Assembly: GCA_051530055.1 (NCBI GenBank)
Contig: CM121342.1
Coordinates: 5,084,001 to 5,148,000, forward strand
From: Neoechinorhynchus agilis
Lineage: Eukaryota; Acanthocephala
Length of the DNA: 64,000 nucleotides
Reading direction: 5' to 3'
Under the pieces are notes generated by a model. The model was not told the origin of the DNA and did no database searches. It saw only the letters and a list, made by a program, of their open reading frames with translations. How positions within the stretch are numbered: position 1 is the first letter of the stretch; each line of letters starts with the position of its first letter. Both the position numbers and the translations under genes were made by a program. Of this stretch, positions 32,240 to 43,541 are shown piece by piece.

Positions 32240-33407
32240 ATGGAGCCTCAATTAACAGTAATTTCTCAATCTTTTCTTTTGATCACTACTAAGGGACAAC
32301 CTAGGTGGTCACTCAACTAAAAGACAATGCTCTCTTTCTCACTTTATGGCTAAAAGAAGGATACGACCTACGTTTATGCTTTAAAGGCATTAAAAATATT
32401 CCAAAAGTAGTCAATGATCTTTCTCAAACACATGAGACCGAAATATTGTATGGAATTGGATTCGGTCAGCAATTATCTTTCAAGGTTAACCCAAGTGCTT
32501 TTACATTTCTTGCCATCATTTTTTGGCTTTAAAGTTGGGCATACAAGAGGAATTTATCTATAAGGAACGTTCATACAACGGTCAACGGATGTCCGCAACG
32601 GCTGGTGATATCTTTATCCATGCAAAATCAAATTCGATTAGTAGCATGTTTGAAATGTCCAAGGACGTTCTTGATTGTTTTTGCGGAATTGTTGAAAAAT
32701 TTGAAGATGTATATGGCTTCAAGTATAGAAAAAATCGGGATTTGTCGGGGTTTATTGACGGTTTGTAGGTTGCAGCTAAAAGAATATTTAAGCTCAAATA
32801 ACAGGAATTAACAACCCCGATAGCCACCTAGACCGAATTAACATTGGAGTGAGGCCAGACGGTTCTAGTTTTTGCCTAACTCAACGATGGGAGCACGATT
32901 TTGAAGTTATATGCCCACAAAACGGTAAGTGATTTTTAAAGTTTCAAAACTTTTCTTTGTTTTATTATATCTAACTTGATTCGGCTTACAATATTTAGAT
33001 TTATTAATGGAACAGTGGGTTGGTCGAACGAAGGAAAGTGGCGATGAACTCAAAGACAAAGCGCTAACATCGCACGTGGCGAAAATGAAAGGAGGTAAGT
33101 GCATTTATTCTCAAATTCTGAGCCCTTGAAAACGAGCAATACGATAGGAAATGCTTTCCAACAGAAACCTCGTTTTCGAATAGTTCGACAATCGATGCCT
33201 TATGGTCAAATGTGCAACAAAGCCGGATTATTCTTCATTGCATACAGCAAAGCAGTTGAACCATTCGATTTCATGCTTGATCAACTTGTCGGATCAGCTG
33301 GTGAAGATCAACCGGACGACATTCTTAAGCTGAGTAAACCAGTTACGGGAAACTATTGGTTCTTCCCATCGGCTCAACGAATGGAGATTCTCTTCTTAGA
33401 ACACTGA
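32240..33407 (+). CDS. DyP-type haem peroxidase, YfeX-like (copy 2)
   Basis: Second member of the tandem pair. Six exons: 32240-32257, 32305-32484, 32535-32760, 32805-32924, 32999-33094, 33148-33407, giving 299 residues, exactly the length of E. coli YfeX. Exon 2 is 180 nt in both copies and every intron sits at the same codon and phase. The catalytic Asp141 is in 'NRDLSGFIDG' followed by 'GINNP'; the haem ligand His207 is in 'LTSHVAK'; Arg227 and Ser229 are in 'IVRQSMPYG', which is nearly identical to YfeX 'IVRQSLPYG'. 'KLSKPVTGNYWFFPS' matches YfeX 'RFTKPVTGGYYFAPS'. The two copies are clearly diverged in protein sequence, so the duplication is not recent, and both keep all active-site residues. 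Likely cytosolic. An AATAAA lies about 200 bp past the stop. Confidence 0.94.
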
Positions 33408-34132
33408 TGATGAGTTCAATTTCTCAAAATCATTAATAATCGTACAACTCATAAGAATGGAGGGGATAATATACAGCTGACCCTAATATTTACACCATCC
33501 TCGATTTTGAAATGCATAACTACATTTGTCGAAAATACATGCTTCCCTTCGAGTTAAAGACGATATAAAGAGTTACACCCTTACAACTAATGCAATTACC
33601 AGTCCAAATAAAGAAAGCGAAATCGCAGTAGTCAACTTAGCACTCCCAGCTTAGTTCTAAAAAACCCTCAGGTATTACCGTGACAAAAATCTTAGATCAT
33701 TCTCTGACGAAATAACAACTTCAAAATATAAATCCAAAAAAACATGGACAATACTAAATTATCAAACTTTGAAAGCTTGCTTTGAACAACGTTTTCGTAA
33801 TGCATTTGAATGCTCTGGTGCAAGAAAAGCCACAAAACGGGCGATCCAAGTTGTATCGGATCACATAAACGATATAAGAAAAACCCTTTGTTTTTGGATG
33901 GACACTTGACCGGACTGTTGTAATGATAAAAACAGAATCTTTATTTCCGACCGCTTTTGCCTTCTCACAGCTTAAACTCTATGTTAAGTGTGTGTTCAAG
34001 TGGCGACATTGAAGTGTGGAAAGTTCGTCTCACTTTGTTGAGCAGTTCCGAGGCTTTGTCGAGCTGATGTCCAGAACTCTCCCTTGCATTTAAGAACCTC
34101 GGTGACAGATAGTTCCATCGGTTACTTGGCCA
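33408..34132. other. Intergenic, no gene seen
   Basis: Stops in all frames; contains the presumed polyadenylation signal of peroxidase copy 2 near 33607. Nothing else recognised. Confidence 0.5.
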
Positions 34133-35037
34133 CTTTACCCTCTTCAGTAATTTTCCTTAGTACTATTTTTGAACAGAATATGCACACTGCGAAATCTTTT
34201 AATGGTCCAGTATTTCGGATTTTAATCAAATCCATCTTAAGGGTTCACACACTAACAGAATAAGCACGATTTCCGTTTCTTGGACATCGGAATTTCGCTA
34301 AAACCAGGAGTCTGCACACATTTCGAGTCCTTAACCCTTTTCAAGTACAAAAGAGCAGTAGGGGCGGATGTATTGGTAAATTGGGCAGTTATATATTTTG
34401 AACGAGGATAAGTGATATGGAACAAGAGTTCACAAGAATAAAATAGGATCTGGTAGACGCTGAATGTCCGTTGAATAAGAGATCACAACAAACGAGAATA
34501 GGATCGACACGATAAACGACAGCTCAGTTGAGATAGTTCCATTTTACTATGAAACAGGAGAATACTGGAAGTCCGATGCTTCAATCTCCCTCGAGCAATT
34601 CGATTATGCCTTCCCCGGACTGCAATGTTGTGTACCGATTCAATTGCCCAAAGGATATCTATAACGCATCCTAAATCGGCTACACAACATACAAAATGAT
34701 GGGCAGGATAAGGCAAAATGGATAAGAAGCAAGTGCAATACAAAAGCATATGAAGGATGAACATGGAAACGTTTATCAAACCTTAAGACCGAATTCAAGA
34801 TTGGCTTAATGATCATTTGTCAGGACAGAACCTCAATCAACGTGAAATCCAGTGAGATATTCAATGGTCTCAGATTGTGTGGCCAATTGTAATGACGTAA
34901 AAGTGTGCTGACTTCTTTCAGGTGTGTTCTAATGTTACCCTGAAGATGGATCCGAAATATTGGACCATTAAAAGATTTCGCAGTGTGCATATTCTATTCA
35001 AAAATAGTACTAAGGAAAATTACTGAAGAGGTTAAAG
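34133..35037. mobile_element. Foldback/MITE-like element with long terminal inverted repeats
   Basis: The left end (about 34135-34210, beginning CCCTCTTCAGTAATTTTCC and passing 'AGTACTATTTTTGAACAG' and 'GCACACTGCGAAATC') is the reverse complement of the right end (about 34960-35030) at about 95% over some 75 bp; weaker pairing continues a further 30 bp inward. The ends are flanked by TTA on both sides, a 3-bp target duplication as used by PIF/Harbinger (Tourist-like) elements. The inner 700 bp has no open frame that looks like a transposase, so this would be a non-autonomous copy. The superfamily call rests only on the TTA duplication. Confidence 0.75.
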
Positions 35038-36462
35038 ATATATTTAATAAATAGGATTAAGAAATTAACTCGCTTGTGGAGAGTCTTCTCCGTCACTGTG
35101 GCACTTTGAGTGAATCGCTGCCCATGGTGTAACCACGATTTTGAGCTTGGATTAAGCGCGTTCCGTCAAACGTTGACGCAAAGGTCGTTCAGGTAGATGA
35201 CGCCCACGATTGTCAGGCTATCTCGTAGACCACTTTAATTCGAATGCTAATCGAGTCTTGTCGGCCATTTATTTCCATGAACTTCCCCTGCGCGTGCCAC
35301 CAAGGACGATGCTGGACGTTTTCCCGGGTCTCGTTCTCGCAAGGATTCGTCCAAATGAAGGTGCGCTTCTGCGAACAATCCGGAGCTTTTAGGAACGTCA
35401 CTAGTAGGTTTTGTGAACTGATATATGGAATCTTGAGCATCAGTTATCCTCCGGATCGATTCCGTGATCACCGCTCCGTTTCTCACACCGCCTCTGGAAC
35501 TGCACAATCTCCTTTTCCCCGTCTAGAGCCAATCGCTCGTAATTCAGTGCTATCTCAGTTATAGATTGCCTGTTTCATAACCCAAAAGGATGATGTAAAA
35601 CTCGATGCATGGCTATCCCTTTTTACGGTTCGCGATACCAATTGAACTTAGTGACCTGATTAACTTTTTGAAACACCAATTGAGGAACGGCATTGCTAAT
35701 CCGATGGTGTGTCTCGTGTCACCTTAATCCCTCCGGTAAGATCCCTAGAATTCAACGTCGTCTCGTTATCATCAACGAAGATAAAACTGGCTCGACGCTA
35801 AATGTGGGAATATGTATTACTTTTCCACATCATCAAAGAAAATCATGGCTAAGAACGGAACTATGCAGTTTCCCATTCACAGTCCACGGATTTGCCAATT
35901 AAGTCCGTCGTCATCTCAAAAGAGGATGCACTAATCGGTCTGCATCCGACCGGCATCTTGTGGCTTCATACGAACGTTGGTAATTTGGGAGCGGTGCGTG
36001 AACTAGAGAAGCGGTTAAATGAGAAATTAAACCCATTCGGAATGCTACCGACGGGGATTCACTCTAATTGTTATAGAGTGCAGCATCTTTCGACATAGTG
36101 ACCGACTTTATCGGCAAATCCATCATAAACTCTTCCAAAAGGCATTCGGTGAGCGGGGGAAAATCAACTGGGCCTATTTTTAAGGCTATTCTCCGGTTTC
36201 AAAGCGATGGATTTGTAATTTGTGTACTATGTAGAGGACGGGATAACCGTGAGTAAAAGGCGAAATAAAGCTGATGTGAAATTTGCAGAGATCGGACGAA
36301 ACCTGAATTTCGGAGTCGTTTGAGGAGCTTGAGAAAGAGAGAGAGTGATGCGCGAGTCCTATTTCAGATTTGATCACAAAAATCAATAAAACGTGTTATT
36401 ATATTCTAAAACATTCGATGGATCGATCGCAACTAGCAATCGCGTTTTTTGCTCCGTGCCTT
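35038..36462. other. Debris region with an unassigned frame
   Basis: GC is higher than in the flanks. On the plus strand, 35880-36098 encodes a protein-like segment ('LIGLHPTGILWLHTNVGNLG', 'VRELEKRLNEKLNPFGMLPT') that ends in a stop but has no clear start. On the minus strand, 35507-35213 has overlapping frames of 75-86 codons rich in Arg and Glu. Neither was recognised. They look like remains of a transposon or a dead gene rather than an expressed gene. Confidence 0.35.
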
Positions 36463-39380
36463 TTATTTGGCTTGTGAACCATTATCCCGTAGAGCACATT
36501 GATTGGGCAATACAAACAATGCCGCCGATATAGTCATGATCATATGCCAGAAGCTATGAGCGATCCAATAGTCTTCTTTGGATCTCCATACAATGAAGGA
36601 AATAAGTCCAAGTGCGGCTAATATCGTAGCAGTGAGATAAAACATCAGAATATTTCTTAGAGGCTGATACATCGTTCCTTCGGTGCGGCTCTTGTAAACC
36701 TTTTAAACGTTTTTTTTCTTAGTGTTAACTGGTATAAGAATACCCAACTGGAGATCATTATAATAACCGCGACACTTGTAATAACAAATAATCCGATCAT
36801 ATTGGATTCGTCAGCCAGGACGCTTATCGTCGATGCAAATATGCAGCCAAAGTAGAGGAAGCTTGATACTTTAGGGCTCACTGCCGTCAATGATATGGCG
36901 ATTATTGAGAATAAGGTGTAAGCGAAGACGAAGTCACTGATTTTCAGTTTGTAAATATGGCAAAACTGTAAACGGATTGATGAGAGGTAATTTTGAAGAA
37001 CAAATATTTGAAATATTCTGGTAGGTGAAAGCTGCAAAGTTGAAAATGAAAAGCATTTCGCAACTTTAAGACGGTTTTAAAAGCTGTAAGCGAGTGCAAT
37101 TAAAGAGATCAAAAATTGAGAACGTTTCTCTGCTTTCTTTAATCCTGGCGAGACTTACGGTTGAACAGAAGAGCAAATAAAGTGCACAAAGTGCCATTAT
37201 GTGGTTTTTTCTATAAATAAAGATTCCGACAACGAATAGGAACAATAAGTTACTAAGAGCAAAGAAAAGCATTTCGCCAAATCTTATTGCATTTTCACTT
37301 AGCTGCGAGCAGTCATTGCCAGAATAGCCTAAAAACCATCCTAAGTTTTTTTGTTATTTTAAACGCTAAAAGCTAACCGAAATTGCATCTGCAGCTATAT
37401 AATGGAAGATCATTGTTCAATGATGCAACACAAACTCCTCGGTTGGAACAGCTTTCACAAGCCTTCAAAATCGGTTGTGGAGCACTTGAGTTGTCGTTTT
37501 TTGTTCTGTTGTACACCAAGAACCACCAACCGGATCGTGGATATTTTATATCGGGTAATGATGGGGAGTTTTGGTTTGAACATTGCTTTCTAGGAACGTA
37601 TAGATGTCCTTCAGTCCTTAAGTCGAATTCGTTCAAGAGACACACATTTAGTAAGGTTTCCTGGAATAAATATTGACTAGTAGTGATGCTTTATAAAACG
37701 GACAATAATTGGTTTTATAGGATCGAAGACCTAGAGAATTACATTTAGGCGAACTGTTAATTAATAGAGACTTTTAAATCCACAACTCTATGTGTGCCTT
37801 AATTAGAAATTGCTCCGGACTAACCGTTTCTTTTTTAAACGAGCTACCAACAATTTAAGTATTTTAAGCCTTCTTTTCAACGACGAGGCGCCTAAACGCT
37901 TTTCTGTACCTCATTAAGTGTTAAAGTTCGTCCAGTTTGCTCATCCCGAATATAAAACAAATTGAAATAAATTCCTGGCATTGTTTCATTATCAAACTGA
38001 AAAAGTTGGACGTTATCGTTCACCGAACCCATCAATGATGGAAGCCTAATGGTGTTTTTGAAATCTAAACGCTTTTTTAATGCTGAAACGAACTAGAAAT
38101 TACGAATACCTTCTTCCTTTATGATATATCTGATTGGAATCGGGTTTGTATCGATATTTGCATCAATTCGAATATATATCCGATCGTTTGGATATACCAA
38201 CGGTAGCTCCATGGGTTTATTGTCTAGTTTGCCTTTAGATTAATCGTAACTGCAGAATCCTTAAGCTTTTCTAGACTTACTTTTTGTTCGAACACTCACA
38301 ATTCTATTCCGAAGAAGATGAGCACGAACGGTAATATTTGACGAGTTTGATGATAGAAGGCATTTGATTCTTTTAAAGTAACCGTAGTACGGAATGCTAT
38401 TGAAAGAAAAGATTTGTGAAATCGGGCATGAGATTTCTTGTTAGGAACTCTACAATATTCACTAATTGATTTAGTCAAAAAATACTGTTTTCCTTTCGTC
38501 TAATAGTTTTTCCACCCCGCCGGATTTAAGTTAACTAATTTATTTCCTCGACATTTCACCTCTCGTTTAATTCCACAATTTCAGCCGCCCCCAATCCCGA
38601 GGTTTGTCATTGTTTAAGTGTTTTAATCGCAGTGCAATCGCAATAAAAGGCTTCTTGATGGAAAAATAATTAATTGGGGCATCATAATATTAAATCTTAG
38701 CCGTCGGTACCATTTAAGAATGAATGGGAAAAGAAATAAAGCTTTCCATGTAAATTATTTTTGTATTTAAGGCGAGTTTTTAAAAGATTCCTCAAGAGAC
38801 TTACCGAAATAGATTTAGTCCATTTTTGATCATCAATGAATCGTTATGTGGTTCGTCAACGTTCACAGTATCGAAGCAAACCATCAACCCGGTAACAAAC
38901 GGAGAACCACTTGACTCCTATAGAGTTATTTCGGTGGCTGTTTAAACTTAAGAGAGGGAAAAAGAATATACAATATCTTTAAAGAAATAAGTTTGGGTTA
39001 CATAAAGGTTTCCAGGCTCATATCGATTTAGCTCGACATCAATAGAGAAGTTATTATATTCGTTAAGTGGAAGTCTTGGTGCACTTCCCTCAGCAATGAA
39101 CGTGTTTTCGTCTGGAATGAAGATTGGGCTAGCGCCTGAGCGGATATTTCTGAATTCGACATTATTTCTATAAATTGCGCATTTCTTAGACTTACAGCAC
39201 AACCATTTCGATTCCTGAATGATTTAGTAACTTGATATTGATTTCTTCGACGTTGTCGGGTATTCGGAACATAATTGCAGGTTTCGGAATATCCATAGGG
39301 ATAACATGGGATATTTGGAATTGGCACTGATCCCAACAACAAGCAGTGGACGAGATTGCGACGACGACAAAAAGAAACAT
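36463..39380 (-). CDS. TMEM8/PGAP6-type seven-pass protein, ten exons
   Basis: Family of EGF plus CREST-type seven-helix proteins; PGAP6/TMEM8A acts as a phospholipase on GPI-anchored proteins at the cell surface. Predicted exons: 39380-39196, 39149-38972, 38917-38805, 38396-38281, 38232-38110, 38064-37910, 37660-37378, 37328-37159, 37031-36730, 36688-36463; phases agree and the total is 616 residues. It opens with a signal peptide ('MFLFVVVAISSTACC'). An ectodomain of about 340 residues follows, then an EGF-like module at about 358-395 ('CESCSNRGVCV' ... 'YSCRCNFGYSGNDC'), then the helix block beginning 'MLFFALSNLLFLFVV'. The C-terminal 'EDYWIAHSFWHMIM' carries the paired histidines typical of the CREST fold (human: 'YYTHSIWHILL'). 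The last intron (41 nt) is the least certain. PGAP6-like activity is inferred from family. Confidence 0.85.
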
Positions 39381-41040
39381 TTAGTGCACTTTTTAGACTT
39401 GGCGGTCCAAAGAAAATGCCTTGTAAACGCTTTGTGATGTTGACAAGTTTGCAAAAAAAACGAAGGGACCATTTGAAAGCTCGAATCTCGATGCTTCCCT
39501 TCAATATACCTGCATCCAATAAAATCGATGCAACCAAATATCTACCAAAAAATGCTGCGTGTTAATTTATCTATTTATTTCAAATGAAGACTGTTGTACT
39601 GTTATACGGATAAATTTAGTTGCTTGAGACTCTACTGAATCCTAAATGAAGAATTGAAAGAGAGAAGGAGAGTAGGAGCTGAGTTTGAGCGATCTCTAAA
39701 CTCCTCTTAGAAGTTTAATCTTTTTTTCTTCGTTTAGAGAATGTCTTGTTTTCATCGACTTCAACGATAAATAAAAGTTGAAGCTTCTTTATGTTGTCCA
39801 TTTAGAGCGCTAAATAGTAAATCTATCGCTGACCAAAAAAATCAGATTCGTGAATATTACGATAAAATCAACGTTCACATCGAAGATTATTACAATTTTT
39901 TTGTTGTTTAAGTTCATTTCGCAATATTTCAGATATGAGTTGGCCGGTATTTTCGATACCTCTCAATCTCGTGGACTGTTTTCAAAAAAGCGCAAAATTC
40001 TTATTATTGATTGCAAATATCAGTTGATTAGTTTGTTTTTTCAAAGATGTTAAATTTGGAAATTGTGTGCCATTTCCGACGATAAATCATCGCAGCCATA
40101 AGTTACACTCGGTCACGATAAAAAAAGAATATATAATTTTTATAATCTTTAATTTGAAGAAGGAACGCTGTCCACTTTGTATCCGCAATGAAGATTCTAA
40201 ATGAACATTTAACATCGATCGTTGTGGATTCTTTAACAATGGAATAGATGGCGGGGTCGATTTTTTTGTAACCAGCAAATCAATCTTTAGAGCAATCAAA
40301 TCTCGGAACGAATCCGTTGGAAACAAAACGTCCAATTCATCATTTTTGTTCTTCGCTAAATCGACCCGATAATCCGTACATTCGTCTGTTTTCATTTCTG
40401 ATTCGTCGGTATTTCCGAATCAAAAATGAACTAAAACTCGATCCACGTTTTGATTGAAGATCGTAGTTGTGATGCTTGTTCGTTTCCTAAAGAGCAAGAA
40501 TTAATATTGGCCTCTGGAAATTAAATAACAATTTACGAAGAAGATACTACAAAAAAAACTTACTACTCATTCACAGGACTGTTAAATTTGTCTATGAGAA
40601 TGGAGATTACAAACTTCTTTTCTGCTTTATAGATAACAAATTCAGGATTTATGATTTGAAAGGAACATTTATTGATCTTTAGCCAAGTCCAAATGCTTGC
40701 ATTATTCACAATGTGTGGATGGAAATCGAAATTCAAGATCTTGGACTTAAAGTCTACAGTATACACGGGACGTTGAAGAAATTTCTGCTGTTCCGTTTTT
40801 TCGACATAAAATTATAGATATTGATGTTTGTTTTCCTGACTTCAAGACGTCCTCATTCGTGAAATTCACTTTGGCTATCGAACATTGCAAAACATCCACT
40901 TCCCTATAATTGTCTTAAACTGAATTTACTAGAATTTTAGGAATTATCTATTCGCGCTTGGTGATTTTTCAAATTCACTTGATCAATATTGTTTGTCTGA
41001 TGCCTTGAATGTATTGAAAAGTTTATAAATGTCGATCAAA
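39381..41040. other. Gene-poor stretch with two unplaced minus-strand frames
   Basis: Minus-strand frames at 40395-40087 ('DYRVDLAKNKNDELDVLFPT', 'LESSLRIQSGQRSFFKLKI') and 40766-40563 ('IWTWLKINKCSFQIINPEF') look protein-like and could be exons of one unrecognised gene: a strong donor (GTAAGT) follows the second near 40562 and an acceptor (CTCTTTAG) lies near 40490. I could not connect them in frame, so either an exon is missing or this is a pseudogene. Confidence 0.35.
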
Positions 41041-41049
41041 CCAGTCACT

Positions 41050-41610
41050 TAATTTCGTTATTGGAAAGAAATATCGATTATCTCAATATTCGTCGCTCGT
41101 TGTGTCCACTGCTGAGTCTTAGCGATCGTAATGCCGCCCTTCAGCGAGCGGCTAGAGGAGTGGATAAACACTAGCAGCGAAGTGGATAATTTTATTGATT
41201 TCGTTATTTCAAATAAACAGATGACAAAAGCATCATCCGGACATCGATGCAAAATCTTGAGCTTCTCATTCATGGACGACGATTTTCTGAATTTATCCTA
41301 CTGATCAACATTTGTCTAGGTGAAGAGTTCAATGATGAAGTCGAAAAGGTCGTGAAGATGATGGCCGTCACGGAAACATGCATTTTTGAACAAATTTTAA
41401 AGAATTTCCCCGGACTTAAGTAAAAACTACCAACCTTAATGCAATTTGATCTCGAACTATCGCTGATTCATTAAAGCAACGTCTTCAACTCGTGCCGAAT
41501 TAGAAACCTTTTCCAATGACCTGATAGATTTTTTCTGTCGGTTGGCAATTGATGATACGAAACTAACAGAGATGAGAATGTTATTCAATTTTAATCGGAT
41601 TTAAAAGAAA
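41050..41610 (+). pseudogene. Probable broken host gene, family unknown
   Basis: The plus strand shows a chain of short coding-like segments in changing frames: 'RNIDYLNIRRSLCPLLSLSD' (from about 41070), 'VDNFIDFVISNKQMTKASSG' (about 41180), 'EEFNDEVEKVVKMMAVTETC' (about 41325) and 'ELETFSNDLIDFFCRLAIDD' (about 41500). Stops separate them (for example near 41171 and 41303) and no GT-AG pairs of the usual size bridge the gaps. The amphipathic helical pattern suggests one former protein. A minus-strand frame across 41058-41273 is its antisense shadow. I do not recognise the family. Confidence 0.4.
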
Positions 41611-42073
41611 ACACAACTACAGTTCAGAGTCCTCTGATTACCATGAACTCGTGTTGTACACAAAAAATATAACGCTCTCACCATTTGCGATCGAATATCG
41701 ATTACGGCCCTGCAAAAATGCGGGAAAATGAGAACATCTCGTGCAAAATGACTGAATCCGGCAAACTAAAAACTGGCTGACCAGGGAATATTAAATGACC
41801 TTTACTATTTTATTGGCTGCTAAGCAGAGAAACAATTATCAATTGATCGGGAATTGAGTCGGTCATTCATCTTTCTCGTACATTACTGCCTTCAAAGGAA
41901 TTAGAATCTTAATTTCCATCAGATTATTGATTTCGATTATTGGAACATGTTATTTTTTTCTGACAATTTGCAATAAGAAGGGGACCTTTAAAATCTTCAA
42001 GATAAAAATTAAATTGTTTCTATGGCAACGGATTAAAGCCTAAAGATAACAATTAATGCCTTCGGTGGTTTAA

Positions 42074-42775
42074 ATGTCTACAGAGTTCAATCTTGACGCT
42101 CAAAACGTAAAGAGAGATTCGTCTCGTAAATCGCAAAGTACTGAAAAGTTTAAACGTGAGAATAACATTGAGAAGGTAAATATTGAAAAGATGATGGTCA
42201 TTGAAGAAATTAAACCGCTAATGGCAGAAGGACGTTTTCAATTAGGTGTTCAAAGGGATGCAATTTGGAGCGGACAGAGGAAATCTATCTTTTGGACGGA
42301 CGATAGACCTGCACCGCAATCGGTGCAACTCGAGCCATCCTTCCGAGAGGCCAACAGAAGCGAATTACGAATTCTGTGCCTTCCACGTGCGCAAAACGTC
42401 GTTCAAAAGAAGAGAAAACGGCCGATAACATTAAACGAAAAGGATTTTGAACGATTCTCGAATTTGAATTACAATGAGCCAAAGAAACGCATAAGAAAAA
42501 AGGATTCAACGTGCCCGTGTCCGATTTGCGACACCCTTGAACCGATTGAAGTCGTTCGAGGAATCGGCCCAAAGACAGGGATTTGGTTGCGGGATCAAAA
42601 TATCAACAGTCAGTTCAGTCTCATCGAACATTTAAATAAAATTGGAGTGGATGCATTTGCGAGGTGGCTCGGGGAATGCCCTACTGTTAACCGAAGACGT
42701 TTATTCATGATTATAAAATCAACTGAAGTGGCAAAAAGATCAGTCGACGAATACAAAACACGGAAAAGAAGTTGA
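42074..42775 (+). CDS. Helix-hairpin-helix domain protein
   Basis: A single-exon frame of 233 residues from ATG. The first half is charged and probably disordered, with a basic nuclear-localisation-like run ('QKKRKRPI') near residue 112 and a second ('PKKRIRKK'). A Cys motif 'CPCPICD' follows, then 'EVVRGIGPKTGIWLRDQNI', which has the GIGPKTG core of a helix-hairpin-helix DNA-binding motif, then a helical tail with 'RRRLFMIIKSTEVAKRS'. HhH motifs of this type bind DNA backbone in ligases, nucleases and glycosylases, but there is no catalytic domain here. A nuclear DNA-binding role is inferred. The family is otherwise unknown to me. Confidence 0.65.
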   Translation: MSTEFNLDAQNVKRDSSRKSQSTEKFKRENNIEKVNIEKMMVIEEIKPLMAEGRFQLGVQRDAIWSGQRKSIFWTDDRPAPQSVQLEPSFREANRSELRILCLPRAQNVVQKKRKRPITLNEKDFERFSNLNYNEPKKRIRKKDSTCPCPICDTLEPIEVVRGIGPKTGIWLRDQNINSQFSLIEHLNKIGVDAFARWLGECPTVNRRRLFMIIKSTEVAKRSVDEYKTRKRS

Positions 42776-43540
42776 TTTTTGCGCTTTAAATATAAAAAAA
42801 TATATAATGTAACGTCTACATTCTTGTGCGCATTTTTAGTATTAGATTAAAACATAAATTAAAAGCATTAAACCGACTTTTATACTCGATTTCAATAATG
42901 AGCTTATAAGTGAATTTCTATTATATTTTGTTGATATTTAATTGAAGCCATTTTACTCATTGTTGATCACTTTAAAATCTTCAAATCTCACGAAACCAAA
43001 TTCGGCCTCAACATTTCGATAAAAAGAGGGAGATTTAGTGGATTTGCTATAGAAAGCAAAGAATGCAAAATTGAAATGTTCGGTCTTTGTCAAAGTCGTC
43101 GAGATTAAATCATTGTGGGGGATCCGCGGTTGATACCGGTCTTTAAGATAAGAAATTGGACACGAATGCTGGAATTCACATGACTTCCTTGCCAAATATT
43201 TCTATAAAATACGGTTTATCTTGGATTATCATCACAACAACTAAAACCTTATTATTCCGAAGGACTTTTTCCCACTGATTTTGTTCTAGTAGATGAATAT
43301 ATTCTCCAAGAGACTTTAAGGCGGCGTCCTAACTTATTCTATAAATAATTGATTTTTCCCCACGACGGAAATGATAAAGATCACTAACAGTTTATGGCAC
43401 CAGTGTTTTTACAATGAGAAGAATTGTTTTTTTGTTACATGTCACACCGAAATGGAATGTCTCGAGTGATTCCTTCCTATCGTATTTACCAATCAATCGA
43501 TTCACCCCTTAATTGTTTTTTTGGAAAAAATAATATATTT
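42776..43540. other. Intergenic, one unassigned minus-strand frame
   Basis: A minus-strand frame at 43195-42953 (80 codons) ends in 'YRNVEAEFGFVRFEDFKVIN'; its composition is protein-like and it could be a last exon, but I found no partner exon and no family. The rest is AT-rich. Confidence 0.3.
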
Positions 43541-43541
43541 T

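Noticed and set aside
30064-33407. Bacterial contamination as the source of the peroxidases
   Set aside because: Five spliceosomal introns at shared positions in each copy and continuity with animal genes argue against it.
30064-33407. DNase II family, first considered because such genes are expanded in some nematodes
   Set aside because: The residue pattern (GFIDG, SSH/TSH, VRQSxPYG) is that of DyP peroxidases, not DNase II.
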